64,000 bases of DNA from Cephalopachus bancanus (GCA_027257055.1 JAPVLO010001007.1:166688-230687); one strand, 5' to 3'. Shown: positions 13,300-33,250, counted from the first letter of the stretch. Program-made: numbers and translations. Notes: generated by a model from the letters alone, not told the origin.

Positions 13300-13750
13300 T
13301 CCCACTCAGAATGACATCCACTCTTTACCTGGGCTAACAAAGGCCCTGTGAGACCTACCACACACACCCCTCATTCTGCTGACTATACAAAGATGTCCCT
13401 GCCTCAGGGCCTTTGCACTTGCCCTGCTCTGTGCCTGCCACACTCTCCTCCCTAACCACGTGGACTATCCCACTTCCTCCAGTTCCCTCTCCACCTGAGA
13501 GAGCACAGGGCCATCGTTCCATCTCCTTCCCTCTCTTTGTCTTCAGAGCAGTGTCACCACTTGACATACGTGCACTGGGTGGGCGGGTGGTTCCCATCTC
13601 CTCTACTGGCATGTCATCTCCACAAGGGCTTGGGTTTCACCTACTTTACGCTGCTCGGTCTCTCAGCACCTAGAGCAGTGAGCACACACAGCAGGGCTCT
13701 CAGTAAATGCGTGTTGGACCAACCACCTTCCGCCCCATCCCTCACCCCTC
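13300..13750 (-). mobile_element. L2 LINE 3' fragment
   Basis: TGCCTCAGGGCCTTTGCACT followed by a stop-containing pyrimidine-rich stretch, then TCTCAGCACCTAGAGCAGTG and AGTAAATGCGTGTTGGACC, is the standard order of an antisense L2 3' end. Confidence 0.65.
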
Positions 13751-13836
13751 TGCCCCGTGCCAAGGCACTCGCTGGTGCTCCTTATTTCTAGAACTTGGAA
13801 CCTCACCCCACCCCCACCCACTCTTAACAGGTAGGA

Positions 13837-14126
13837 AGCTGGGCATGGTGGCTCAAGCTTGTAATCCCAGCATTTTGGGAGGCCAAGGCGAGTGGATTGC
13901 CTGAGCCCACGGATTCGAGACCAGCCCAGGCGACATGGCAAGACCTCATCTCTACAATTAAAAAAAAAAATTAGCCAATTGTGGTAGTGCGCACCTGTAG
14001 TTCTGGATTCTTGGAAGGCGGAGGCGAAAGGATTGCCTGAGCCAGCAGGTAGAAGCTGCGGTGGCCGTGAGCGTGCCACTGCACTCTAGCCTAGGCAACA
14101 GAGTGAGACTCCAACTTAAAAAAAGA
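13837..14126 (+). mobile_element. Alu dimer, lemur type
   Basis: Both arms; tail TTAAAAAAAG. Confidence 0.9.
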
Positions 14127-14186
14127 ACAGGTCGCGGACTCTTCCCCTCCCACTCTGTGACTTTGGAACCCTTACGTGCATGCGCT

Positions 14187-14472
14187 TTTTTTTTTTTTTG
14201 AGTTGGAGTCTCGCTCTGTCGCCCAGACTGGAGTGCAGTGGCCGCTCCCGGCCACTGCAGCCTCGACCTGCTGGGCTCCGGCGATCCTTCCACCTCAGCC
14301 TTCTGAGTAGCCGGAATTACAGGCGCGCGCTACCACGCCCGGCTGATTTTTTGATTTATTGCAGAGATGAGGTCTCGCTGCCCAGGCGGGTCTCGAACCC
14401 ACGGGCTCAGGAAATCCACTCACCCCAGCCTCCCAAAGGCGCAGGATTACAGGCTGAGCCACCTAGCCCGGC
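14187..14472 (-). mobile_element. Alu dimer, young subfamily, 10-bp TSD
   Basis: TSD TGCATGCGCT at 14177-14186 and 14473-14482. Confidence 0.94.
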
Positions 14473-14482
14473 TGCATGCGCT

Positions 14483-15316
14483 CTTGACTCCAAAACCAGG
14501 CACCAGTCCCCCTCCATTCAATCACAACCACAAATGTTCGCTGTCTCCCTGTGGAGTGTCCAGGCTTCTGCTGGCAGTGACCAGGAATGTCAAAGCAGAA
14601 ATGAGTGCACCCGTGAGGGACTGACAGTCTCCCTGGGAAGAACACCTAATACTGGGCACATCATCCTAGCACAGCCCAAGATGTGAATCACTGAGCATCA
14701 GCTCTCTGATGGCATCAACTCTCTGAAGCCCCAAGCAGGACACAATGGAGGGCAGGAGTGGAGGCCAGAGGGTCCCGGGTCTGTTACCTGCAGACTTAAC
14801 CCAAGTCCCAGAGCACACAGCCCATCAACAGCAGAGCTGGACGTGGCTGGGTCCACAAAACTTGAAGCCAAAGGTCTCTGAACTCAGAATGGCCCCACCA
14901 GCTAACCTTTCAGACAGAAACAGCTGGTTCCCAGCTCGGAGTGAAGCCTTAAAAGCAGCCCCGGCAGCAACTGCACAGTGGACAGATACACAAATCACAA
15001 CTGGGCGACATGTAGCCCCAGCCCCCGCCCGCAACTGACGGGGTTGGGGGGGGGAACAGCCTCCACAGAGACTTTATTGACAACCCAAGCCCAGGGTTCA
15101 GGTTCCCTCTGCCTCAAACCCTCCTGAGACCAGGAAAAAGCATCTGACTGGGTAGGTACTTCCCCTAGTGGCTGCAACTGCTCATCAGTATTTACTATAA
15201 GACAATTGCTCTCACTCCCATCACCTGATCTATCTCTCCATGTGTGATACTTTCCTCTTCATCCATATTACACATCTTATGTTCTGCTATGTTCATTTAC
15301 CATATATATATATATA
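14483..15316. other. Unassigned sequence with a MIR-like part
   Basis: 14760-14880 (CCAAGTCCCAGAGCACACAG) resembles MIR. A run of nine G is at 15046-15054 and a TA run at 15303-15315. No gene. Confidence 0.4.
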
Positions 15317-15608
15317 TTTTTTTTTTCTTTTTAGTTGGAGTCTCATTCTGTCACCCAGGCGGCAGTGCAGTAGCATGCTCACGGCCACCACAGCCTCGAC
15401 CTGCTGGGCTGTGATCCTTCGACCTCAGTCTTTCAAGTAGCTGGAACTACAGGCATGCGCCACCACACCCAGCTCATTTTTTGATTTATTGTAGAGAGGA
15501 GGTCTCCCCAAATTGCCCAGGCTGGTCTCGAACCCATGGGCTCAGACAGTCTTCTCACCTTGGTCTCCTAAAGTGCTGGGATTATAGGCATGAGCCACCA
15601 TGCCTGGC
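15317..15608 (-). mobile_element. Alu dimer
   Basis: Poly-T, then TTAGTTGGAGTCTCATTCTG, ending GCCACCATGCCTGGCC. Confidence 0.9.
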
Positions 15609-15618
15609 CTACTGTATT

Positions 15619-15907
15619 CTTTTTTTTTCTTTTGAGTTGGAGTCTCACTCCAGTCCCAGGCTGGAGTGCAGTGGCATGCTCATGGCCCCGAGTCAACGTG
15701 CTGGGATCCAGTGATCCTTCCGCCTCAGCCTTCCAAGTAGCTGGAACTATAGGCATGCGCTACCACGCCTGGCTAACTTTTTATTTATTGTGAAGGCGAG
15801 GTCTCACCAAGTTGCCCGGGGTGGTTTTGAACCCGTGGACTCAGGTAGTCCTCTCACCTCAGTCTCCCAAAGTGCTGGGATTACAGGCTGAGCCACTGAG
15901 CCCAGCC
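15619..15907 (-). mobile_element. Alu dimer
   Basis: Same orientation as the neighbour, 10 bp away. Confidence 0.9.
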
Positions 15908-16112
15908 CCTACCATATTTACACAGCTCTTCATATGGCTAAATGACTTTCCTATTTATCATCTATAGGGACGGCCCTATAGTTCCCTATTTCAGAACTCC
16001 ACCATGGACCTGATGCCAGGTGGAGTGCAGCATAAAACTCACAGATCCTTTGACCTGACCCTGAAATGATTTTCAGAGCAGCCAGCATAGTTTTAAAACA
16101 GAATGCATTAGA

Positions 16113-16401
16113 GGCTGAGCGTGGTGGCTCATGTCTGTAATCCCAACACTTTGGGAGGCCTAGGCAGGAGGATTGCGTGAGTCCAGGAGTTTGAGACCAG
16201 CCTGAGCAAAAGTAAGACCTGCCTCTACCGAAAAAAAAGAATTAGCTGGTGTGATGGTGCACGCCTATAGTCCCAACTAGTCTGGAGGCTGAGGTGGAAG
16301 AACTGTCTGAGTTCAAGAGGTCAAGACTGCAGTGAGCTGTGATCATGCCACCGCACTCCAGCCTGGATGAGTGAGACCCTGACTCAAAAACAAAACAAGA
16401 C
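16113..16401 (+). mobile_element. Old Alu dimer with 18-bp TSD
   Basis: AAAACAGAATGCATTAGA (16095-16112) recurs at 16402-16419 with one change. Has primate-wide right-arm wording. Confidence 0.92.
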
Positions 16402-16470
16402 AAAACAGAATGTATTAGAGAAAGGGAAGAAAGACATCCCAGAGCCGGTATGGATGAGAGAAAAAAACGC

Positions 16471-16887
<417 letters not shown>

Positions 16888-16929
16888 TTGTCATTGCTTT
16901 TAATATTAATTTTCCCTCACTAGCCAAGG

Positions 16930-17488
16930 ACAGAACTGGTTTCAGAGGTAGCTATTGATAATTTTTATCACCCCCTCTCCAGCTTGTTTTATACTAAATA
17001 GCTTTTCTATTCCAAACATTTGCATAGCAGATTAACCTAATCAGCCTTTCATTGTATGACCTTCATGATGCAAACCCAACCAAATGGCAACAGTCGTGTG
17101 ACTAACCCACCCATCTGCTTGGTGTCCCTCACTTGCTGTCAGCGACTGTGTATACCTGTCCCCCTTCGTGATAAACTGGAAAAGACCACCTTTCAATCAC
17201 CTTAATGACCTGCCCCCATCTAAGGAAAGGCTTAAAAGCACTGAACCTCAAGTAGCCATTTGTCATTCTCTGCTAAGCTATATAGTCTGGCCACATGGCT
17301 CCTTGAGCTATGGTTACCGTTTCCTAGCTCTGGGCCCCTCTCCTACCTTAGGGAGGTCAATCTCCTCCCTCCAATTTACTTTCTAAATAAACTATATTTT
17401 CCAATCTAACTTCTGTGCAAGTCTTTGTATCTTTCCTATAGCACTGAATTGCAAACTCCCCTACCTCCCCCACAGACCAGATCTAACA
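16930..17488 (+). mobile_element. Retroviral LTR (ERV1-like), decayed
   Basis: 3' part of a long terminal repeat. A TATA-like TTAAAA lies at 17232-17237, an AATAAA signal at 17386-17391, and a U5-like stretch runs to a terminal CA at 17488, just before a primer binding site. The 5' edge is uncertain because a compound Alu abuts it. The inferred R region is about 17263-17409. The same R sequence recurs at 40 kb, 47 kb and 52 kb. Confidence 0.65.
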
Positions 17489-17491
17489 TTT

Positions 17492-17509
17492 TGGAGGCCC
17501 TGCTGAGAT
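17492..17509 (+). other. Primer binding site, tRNA-Thr-like
   Basis: TGGAGGCCCTGCTGAGAT lies 3 nt after the LTR end. It matches the complement of the 3' end of mammalian tRNA-Thr at about 15 of 18 positions by my recollection of that tRNA. It marks the start of internal proviral sequence, of which only an unrecognisable leader seems to remain. Confidence 0.55.
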
Positions 17510-19477
17510 ATTCTTAACTGAACAGAAAAGAAGGGGAGGCCCAGTAGAGGCCCACTATCTGTGTTCCTCCAAGGCCAAGGACTTGCTTCCAACCCCCTGG
17601 CACAGAATCCTAGGACCATGGAGAGGAAGGTTCACCATGGAATACCCCTCACCACCCACCAAGAGTGACTCTAGTCTCCAACACCCCCACTTCCAGCCAG
17701 GTAGTAGCCAGTCCACAGTGGCAAAGCTCCTTCCAGGCAGTCTCCCACGGACCTTTTGATAATGCCAAGTGGCCTAACATGCCAGGGAAAAGATCCTTCT
17801 GAAATGCCTCTAAATGGCCTCTTAGAAGTAAAACCCAGCACCTTTGCCAGTAACTTCTACTTACAGAGCATCTCAAAATGTCCCAAATCTAATATACAGG
17901 CAGACAGTAGATTAGCAGCTGCCCAGGGTTGGAGTGGTGGCAGCGAGATGGGAAGTGACCAGTGGGCACTGGCTTCATGGGATGAGAATGGTCAGTAGTG
18001 GAGGCAGCCACATACACCTATAAACACACTAGAAACCACTGATTTGTGCATTTCAATGGGCAAACTGAGTGATACGCAAAAAGGCTTACACCCATGCCGG
18101 GCACTTTACTTGCCTGGGCCTCACAAGCCCATTTGGCCTTGATTGCTAGACCTGGTTCATAATGTAGAAACTAAGGCTGGGAGAGGTGATATGTCCCCAG
18201 GGTCAGTCCCCTCACATGAAACTGGTCACAAGTTCTCAAATGCCCTTCATCGACAGTGATATCGATTGGTCCCAAGGAAGGCCAGCGCAGACCCAGGATT
18301 TGTCCCCAATCCCCCTGGAGTGAAGGCTCAGGGCCAGACCTCAGAGGCTACTGGGCGAGGGCTTTCTGGAAACTAGAACCCTCAGCTTTCACCTCCAAAG
18401 CCATTTACTGTTTTCCACCGCATTCCTAAGCCTGGGGTCCCATTTAATCGTCTCTCAGTTTCACTGCGTGGACATAAGCCACCTTTCTAGTGCGGGGCCC
18501 AGCACATCACAGGTCTGGGATATGCATTTGGGAGTCCCTGGCAAGTGCACATTTAAAGCAATCCCGCTGGTGTTGCCCATTCAAGAGGCGGCTCTGGCCC
18601 TGTCTGGGTGGGATCCCCAAAACCATGGTGACAAGGGGCAAGGCGGAGCCCAGCCCCCACCCCCTGGTGTGCTGACCAGGGAGGACAAGAGAAGTCCTAA
18701 TCAAACCCTTTGATATGGCACTGTGACCAGCTGGCGTGATTTCAGAAGCAGTCTCCTTGGAGGACCAGAGTGAATGAGGCTGGGAAGCCCACCCTCCCAT
18801 CAAGGAGGCATACGCAATAGGTCAAGAGTTGAACTCAGATACCCAGATTCAAGTTCCAGTGGGCCACTAGTTCTCCTGGCCACATCTGTAACTGGAGGGC
18901 GACCACCTCTACCCTGCCCAGCATGGCTATGTGGATAAAATGAACTCTGTGGGTTCTGTTTATGTGGAATTCTGCTGCATGTGGCTGGAAAACCAACCTT
19001 ATTTTATTAAGAATGTGTTAGCTTGCTCAGGTGAAAAGTCTGGGGGTGGGCTTCAAGCATGGCTAGATTCAGGAAATGGACCACGCTGTGACTTTCCCTG
19101 TAGATCAGTTCTGTGTGGGATCCCCTCAGACAGGCCCAGCCCCTACATCCCAGCAGCAAGACTAAGGAAAAGCAGAACCTTCCCTCCAAAGTAAGGGTCT
19201 TCCCTGGCTCAGACTGGCAGGTGGCAGGCCCCGGAGTCTAATCAGTCCCTGGGGAAGCAGGATGATGAGGCCATACCCAAACACACTGCAGACGAGTCAT
19301 ATTGTCTGGGGCAAAGCCACCACTGTATTTTCCTAAAGGATCAATCATTCTTCAGGTCAGTAACCTCTAATTCTGCTGAGTCTTTTTGCCTCCAAGCCCT
19401 TTTCTCCTCAACCAATGCTGCTCAGCATGAGTGTTGCATCCCTTTACATTCTTGTGTGTGACTTCTGGTAATTGCTT
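17510..19477. other. Leader of decayed provirus, then unassigned sequence with old L1/MIR traces
   Basis: The first few hundred bases may be untranslated leader of the provirus; no gag or pol reading frame is recognisable. 17905-18075 resembles an old L1 3' end (GATTAGCAGCTGCCCAGGG, then AAACCACTGATTTGTGCATT). 18166-18230 and 18825-18930 have weak MIR-like segments. I see no gene. Confidence 0.4.
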
Positions 19478-19489
19478 GTAGTGAGAATT

Positions 19490-19618
19490 CTTGGAGTCTC
19501 ATTGTCTCCCAGGCTGGAGTGCAGCAGCACGCTCAGATACCACAGCCCCAACGTGCTGGGCTCAAGCAATTCTCACCAAGTAGGTGAGACCACAGGTACC
19601 CATCACAGCACGTGGCTT
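19490..19618 (-). mobile_element. Alu right-arm fragment
   Basis: CTTGGAGTCTCATTGTCTCC to CACGTGGC; no left arm. Confidence 0.8.
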
Positions 19619-19998
19619 CCTTTGGCTTAATACTTTAGATACACTGTAGGCCTGACAAGTTCTCTACTCACTGCCATCCTTTCTTTTGGCTAAACTCCTT
19701 TATTCCTAAAGTGTATTTAGTAATTCTTTTGGTGAGGAAATGTGAATGGCAGAACCTCTGTGGGAATGTACTTATCTTGCTTCTGATTTAGCTCAATGAT
19801 TATTTTCTCCATATTTCTGATGGCACAGTCTCTTGGCTTCTATTGCTGCCCAGCTGTCCCTTTGTGGGGACTTTCCTGTAACTTTACTGCCCACGCATGT
19901 TGCAGTTTTACTCCTGAATCTAGACAGGAATTCATTTTCACGTAGCTGACTCAGTTCTAGAAAACCCATCAACTCTTCACACACTGTCTATTCATTCT

Positions 19999-20262
19999 TT
20001 TGTTTCTTTTTGAGTTGGAGTCTCACTCAGTCACCTAGGCTGAAGGACAGACTTGACCTGCTGGGCTCAGGCGATCCTTTTTCCTCATCCTTTTTCAAGT
20101 AGCTGGATAAGTGTGTGCCACCACGTCCGGCTAATTTTTCTTGATTTATTGTAGAGACGAGGTCTCACCACGTTGCCCAGGCTGGCCTCAAACCCATTGG
20201 CTCAGGCAATCCTTTCACCTTGGCCTCCCAAAGTGCTGGGTGTGAGCCACTGCACCCTGCCC
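19999..20262 (-). mobile_element. Alu dimer with small deletions
   Basis: Deletions in both arms. Has the TTGATTTATTGTAGAGACGA linker. Confidence 0.88.
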
Positions 20263-20395
20263 ATTCTTTCCATTCTTAAAAACTCCCTTTAAAATATGTA
20301 GTCCTTTCCTAATTCCTGTGGACTTTTGGATAATTCCTTCAGACACACCCTTCTATTCACAAACTCACTCTCCCTCTAAGTCTAATCTTACCTTT

Positions 20396-20667
20396 TTTAT
20401 GCAGACTCTGTTGCCCAGGCTGGAGTACAGTGGCCGACTCACGGCCACTGCAGGCTCAGCCCACTGGACTCAGGTGATCCTTCCACTTCAGCCTCCCAAG
20501 TGCTGGAATTACAGATGCATACCACCACGCCCAGCTAATTTTTTGATTTATTGTCAAGACAAGGTCTCACCAGGTTGCCCAGGCTAGTCTTGAACCCCTG
20601 GATTCAGGCAATTGTTGCCTCAGCCTCCCAAAGTGTTGGGATTACAGGTGAGAGCCCTTGCACCCAG
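20396..20667 (-). mobile_element. Alu dimer, 14-bp TSD
   Basis: TSD CTAATCTTACCTTT at 20382-20395 and 20668-20681. Confidence 0.93.
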
Positions 20668-20691
20668 CTAATCTTACCTTTAAAGTCACTC

Positions 20692-20819
20692 CATTGGAAG
20701 GCTGAGGCAAAAAGCTCACCTAAACCCAGCAGGTCGAGGCTGCTGTGGCCATGAGCAGGTCACTGCACTCCAGCCTGGGCAACAAGGAGTGAGACTCCAA
20801 CTCAAAAAGTAAAACAAAA
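20692..20819 (+). mobile_element. Alu right arm, 5' truncated
   Basis: AGTCACTC at 20684-20691 and 20821-20828 flanks it. Confidence 0.87.
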
Positions 20820-20828
20820 CAGTCACTC

Positions 20829-21873
20829 TAAAAGCTTTAATTCTAGCAGTTATGTTGCATCCTAGACATTCTACTGATTCTTACAACCTGCCCATTATCT
20901 TTTCTTAGTACCGTGTTCTTTGGTTCACTTCTCCCTTTGATCACTTTTCTTATCCGAGGTTCTTTTGTGTTCATGCCTGAGACCTCACATGGCTTCCTTA
21001 TCATGTTCTGTAATTTAGGATCGCCGAGTCCTACTTGTGGGAATCACATGTAGCTGGGCTGAGCGTATACACTGGCCAGCTTTTAAATTTACCTCCTAGG
21101 AGTTCCTAGATCACAAATCTGAGAGTTTTGATTGAGAGTCCAGAAACATAAAAGTCTCTATCCACCCGCTATGCCAGTGAGGCTTTTGTCGAGCTCCCAT
21201 GCCACTGGGGTTTCTGGCTTTATGCCACGGTTTTTTTGGTCCCAACTCCTTTCCTGGTACAGGTCACCCCAGGCTTCTATGATCACTTCCCTTGTTCCCA
21301 ACAGTGGGAAATTCCCTTTCCAGGAAGTCATCACCCGTTTAACTTTTTCCTGTGCTATTTACTGTCTGCAGATGCTTGAAACAGAAGGGTTTTGGTGACC
21401 TTAGTCATCGAGAGCCACTGTCTCCAGAGTCAGGCCTAAGATTGGCTGTGGGTACTGAACCTTAGGTAGCAATGGGTTCAGCCATTCTCAACCTAAAACA
21501 CCCTGATGTGAAATATCCCCTCCACGGAATGGCAGGGAGACACCACTGATGTGTTCCCTGTGTCCAGAAAGACACCAAGAGGGCAGGCCCCTACACTCAG
21601 GGGCTGTCTGAACAGGCCAAGCCACTGCCTCAATGCTGTAACCACTCGTTGACAAGGGGTTGTGTCTGTCTTGCTAAGCAGAGCTAAATCATTATCAGGA
21701 TCCCTAGACCAACACTGGCAGGGCCACTGATCCTCAAAACACAGAAACGGTCAGTCAGCTCCCCAGTTAGACTGCAGTAACACCCATCTGGTTCTGCTCC
21801 TATATTAGGAGCCTATTCCATCCAGATGACAAAAGCCTGAGGTCTCTCAGCGCAATCTTGTTAATACTGCCTA
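20829..21873. other. Unassigned unique sequence
   Basis: No exon, RNA gene or repeat recognised. The open frame at 21132-21398 has no familiar protein character. Confidence 0.35.
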
Positions 21874-22176
21874 CTAGACAGAGTGCGGTGACTCAAGCCT
21901 ATATAATTCCAGCACTTTGGGAGGCCGAGATGAGAGGATTGCCTGAGCCCACAGGTTTGAGACCAGCCTGGGTAATTTGGCGAGACCTCTTCTCCACAAT
22001 AAAGCAAAAAATCAGTCAGATGTGGTGGCGCATGCCTGTAGTTCCACTACTTGAAAGGCTGAGGCAGGATCACCTGAGCCCAGCAGGTCCAGGCTGCGGT
22101 AGCCGTGAGCGTGCCACTGCCCTCCTGCCTGGGTAACAGAGTGAGATCCCAACTCAAAAAAAAAAACACAAAAAAA
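21874..22176 (+). mobile_element. Alu dimer
   Basis: Both arms; tail AACTCAAAAAAAAAAC. Confidence 0.9.
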
Positions 22177-23487
22177 ACCACATGCTAGGGAATTTTTCTT
22201 CAATGCCAGAGTCTGGGGGCGAGGCCAGTGAGTCTGTAATGAGTACCCAGGATAACTGACTCGGTGTCTGACCATACTAACTCTGGGGTAAGTCCTCATC
22301 CTCCTATAGCATGGGAAATGTGTTCTATGCAAGATGGGTAAGGCCACCTGAGCTGGCACAGGAGCAGAACAAGACTGCGGGCCGCCCACAGAGACTATTC
22401 TAATTGTGATCCTCTTGGGGCCTGGTTGCCCTGGACTTCCCCCAATGGCTCTGTCATCAATCTGACATTACAAATCAAATGTCACTCACTGAGCACCTTA
22501 AGGTACAAACACAAAGCTCTCTACTAGGCTCCTCTGGGACACGGACATGCCTATTCCCAACATCCATTCCAAAATACTTCAGCTCGAATTAGTTTGTTTC
22601 TTCATCAGTCACTCATTAAGGACCTGATCCCTGAAGGCCTTGTGCTAAGAAGAGATATAGAGGACGAAAACCTTGTGCCCTCAGAGACAACACTGTCTTA
22701 CAGAGGTATGGAAGACCTTAACACAGGACTCAGGAACAGCACAACCTGTAACACTAGTCCAACCCCCCCCACCAGGGAAGTGACATCACCTTCCCCAAGG
22801 CTTCTTCTAGGCTCTCCCTCCCACCTTAGAATTCTCTGCTGCTCCTGCCTGACTTCAGCTCCATAACATTACTACCTAACGCTTCAGATTTATGCATACA
22901 TCTCTAGGAATCTGGTTTTCTCTAGGAGTGAACCCACACTCCATAGGGAAGTTCTCTGCTCACTGCCCTGTCTCTGTGGCGTACTGCCCCTCGCTGTGGT
23001 GAACAGCACCTGACAAGAGAACCATTTGTTACAATTAACTGGGAATTCAATGGCAGTGGCCTGATACACAAGGAATAAATGTTTTGGGAATGAGCAGGGA
23101 TCATGAATTCTAAAAGGCTCTATAAAGGTGGGTGGTACAGAGTCAAGAAGGGGCATTTATAGGCAGAGGGAGTGCAGACATCTACACAGATCAAGCAGAT
23201 GAGGGAGAGCAAAGCGAAACTCCACCTGGGAACCGTAACCCCATCTGTTTTGCCTAGAAGTAGTCCGGGGTTTTACCAGGCCCACGTGCAGTATGACAGC
23301 TGATGCTTCTGGGCATCACGTTTTGGGTATACCTGTCTCCTATCCACCTCGTGCTAGAATAGCACAAGAAAAGTCGCTTTCCCAGAACTAATGAGAAGCA
23401 AATGAAATCAGAAGCCTTTAAGAAAACACTTTTTCCTCCTGAATTAAAACGTCATTTTATCAGTCAAGGAACTGACACAAGAACAAT
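22177..23487. other. Intergenic sequence downstream of RRM2
   Basis: Old unique DNA with no recognised gene. It lies between the Alu at 21874 and the most distal candidate RRM2 poly(A) signal. Confidence 0.4.
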
Positions 23488-23994
23488 TTTATTTTAATCA
23501 CTTAACACCTGTGCCATATTCAGTTGAGACTGAAGTGCTTTACACTGAAAATTTGTTTCCCTTTCAACTGTTTAGGAAACAATCTTGAGTTGGCAGACGT
23601 TAACCCTCACATTGCTCAGCTAACGGGAGTCAGAATCCTAAAACCTGCTTTCAGTTCCTCCTGTGCCTACCGATACGAGGCACAAGGGCAAGGACCACAT
23701 AATCTGGTTTATTAACTTTAGTAACAATAATTTAAGATACAAAATTTAAAAACAAGACTATTTATACAAAAAATTATGGAAACTGATAATACGCCAACCA
23801 GCAGTCAATATAATCAATTAACAAATGGGGCCAAAAGACCAATGCATATCACCCATCTTACATACAAATGTCTGATTTTTTCCAAACATAAAGGCAGATT
23901 AATTCAAACTCACTCTATGAAGAGCATCTACTCATTTATAATGTACAACTCATACAACACTAGTTTCCTACTGAAACTTAAGAACCCACCACGT

Positions 23995-24293
23995 AGTCGG
24001 GCTCGGTGGCTCAGCCTGTAATCCCAGCATTTTGGGAGGCTGAGGTGAGTGGATTGCCTGAGCCTGCGGGTTTGAGACCTGCCTGGGCAACTTGGTGAGA
24101 CCGCATCTCTACAATACATTTAAAAAAAAATTAGCCGGGCATGTAGCATGCGCCTGTAGTTCCAGTTACTTGGGAGGCTGAGGTGGAAGGATCGCTGGAG
24201 CCCAGCAGGTCAAGGCTGCAGTGGCCAGAAGCATTCCACTGCACTCCAGTCTGGGTGACAGTGAGACTCCAACTCAAAAAAAAAAAAAAAAAT
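23995..24293 (+). mobile_element. Alu dimer, antisense in RRM2 3' UTR region
   Basis: Young-type GGCTCAGCCTG left arm; tail A18. Confidence 0.92.
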
Positions 24294-24321
24294 AATCCAT
24301 ATGGTCAGATTGAGACAAATG

Positions 24322-24612
24322 TTGCCGGGGGCAGCAGCTTACTCTTATGATTCCAGCACTTTGGGAGGCTGAGGTGAGAGGCCTGCCTGAGCCCACGGGT
24401 TTGAGACCAGCCTAGGCAATTTGGCGAGACCTCATCTCTAGAATAAATCAAAAAACTAGCTGGGCATGGTGGCACATGCCTGTAGTTCCAGGTACTTGGA
24501 AGGCTGAGACGGAAGGATCGCCTGAGCCCAGCAAGTCGAGGCTGTGGTAGCTACAAGTGTGTCACTGCACTCCAGCCTGGGAGAGAGTGAGACTCCAAAT
24601 CAAAACAAAACA
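24322..24612 (+). mobile_element. Alu dimer, antisense in RRM2 3' UTR region
   Basis: Both arms; tail with AAACAAAAC units. Confidence 0.9.
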
Positions 24613-24806
24613 ATCAAAGCAGATTTAGACAAGGGTTAGAATTATAAGACACCTACTGGGCAATTATTGCAAAGTCTGAACTACAGGTAAAATATAAAAG
24701 GATATATATATAATGAAAAATATCTTTTTATTTAAGACAGGTAGTAAATATAAATGAACTAACACTCAACATTACCTACTTACACTCAAAATTAGAATAA
24801 ACACAT

Positions 24807-24966
24807 TTTTTTTTTTTTTGAGTTGGAGTCTCACTCTGTCACCCAGACTGGAGTGCAGTGGCACGCTCCTGGCCACCACAGCCTCGACCTGCTGGGCTCC
24901 AGCGATCCTTCCACTCAGCCTTCCAAGTAGCTGGAACTACAGGCGCGCACTACCACACCCGGCTAT
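24807..24966 (-). mobile_element. Alu right arm, 12-bp TSD, sense in RRM2 3' UTR region
   Basis: TSD GAATAAACACAT at 24795-24806 and 24967-24978. 5' truncated. Confidence 0.93.
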
Positions 24967-25925
24967 GAATAAACACATCTTTTACGAGAGCCCATTTCAG
25001 TCTTCATAGCACCACTTAAAGGAGCAAGGTCTCAGGTGGGTCATTTCGTTTAAGAGCAGACTGAAAATGTATAATATCACCTTAGATCCCACCTGTGAAA
25101 ACTATCCAAGGGTCTTTTTATATCAACTAGAAGATGGGAAATTAGAATTTGAGAAAATGAAATGCTAATACTCTCACACATAAAGGCCCAGATCAATTCC
25201 TGATGACTTAAGTTAGAAGCTCTTGCCTAAAAGATCACCCTGTATCTCTTATCTCAACACTCTAAGATATGGCAGAGAACCAATCCTATGATACTCTATC
25301 TGGGCTACAGGGTAAAAAATAGAACCTGTCTTCTATATAGCACCAACGGACCAGTGGCTAAATATGCATAGTATTAACTTTAAAGTATCAAAGAGTATTT
25401 CAATTCATTAAAGAAAATAAGGTTTACGTACTTAGGAAATCCTGAAATGGCTCCTGTTAGTAGTTAAAAGAATACTTTGTATGGTGAAGAAACCAAAGAA
25501 ATCTGGCTATTACTTTGTACATCGTTTATGTTTGTAAAGTGCCAGTTTTATGTACAAACCAGTTAAGTAAATTTTAAAATGGGCCATGTAGCAGCGAAGC
25601 TGCATTTTCCAACTGTCTAGCTTTAAAGTCAAAGTGGCCAGTCACAGCTACTGGTTAAGTCACAGCCAGCCAACTGCTTTCCAAAGTCAAACATGGACAA
25701 GATCTTCCATAAGAATCCAAGTAGCTTTTCTTAAATATGCTTTCTTTCTAGGTGGCACAATTAGCATTAATGAACAGGACTGATCTTGAATTAGCTACAC
25801 TGTCATATAAACATTATGGACAATTCATGGTGTAGCTGGCTGATACACTTAAGCTGATTGTTTTTTATATGAGAAGGAAAACAAACAAAAAAAATCAGCA
25901 AAATAAGAGCTCATCTTCAGTTCAT

Positions 25926-33053
<7,128 letters not shown>

Positions 33054-33250
33054 GGCGGCGGAGAGGGCAGGCGCAGTCGGAGGTGACCAAGGCAGCTGGG
33101 GCCGAACGCACGGGCCGACCCTCGGACCCGTGCGCTTAAATCCCCGCGCTGCGCGCGCAGAGCCCTCCGAGCCCCGCCCAAGCCCCTCCCCTCCCTTCCC
33201 ATTGGACCAAATTCGCTCCCCCCAGATTCAAGTGCAGCGCGGGAGTCTGC
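33054..33250 (-). promoter_or_regulatory. RRM2: RRM2 core promoter and 5' UTR
   Basis: Upstream of the ATG the minus strand has a TATA-like TTTAAG at 33140-33135 and a CCAAT box at 33205-33201, about 65 bp further up. This matches the known mammalian R2 promoter plan (TTTAAA-type TATA box and NF-Y CCAAT boxes). A start near 33110 would give a 5' UTR of about 55 nt. The exact start is inferred. Confidence 0.65.

Larger units (their letters stand above)
10266..13836. other. Mostly unique old sequence
   Basis: Apart from the L2 and ancient repeats listed, I see no exon with good splice sites and no RNA gene. This is one of the few Alu-free stretches longer than 3 kb in the window. Confidence 0.4.
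23488..25925 (-). other. RRM2: RRM2 3' untranslated region (extent inferred)
   Basis: No other gene is seen downstream of the stop. Minus-strand AATAAA hexamers occur at 24732-24727, 23713-23708 and 23493-23488. Human RRM2 is known to make a short and a roughly 3.4-kb mRNA, so one of the distal signals is a reasonable end, but I cannot choose between them. 24979-25925 looks repeat-free and is probably the conserved part. Three Alus lie between 23995 and 24966. Confidence 0.5.
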
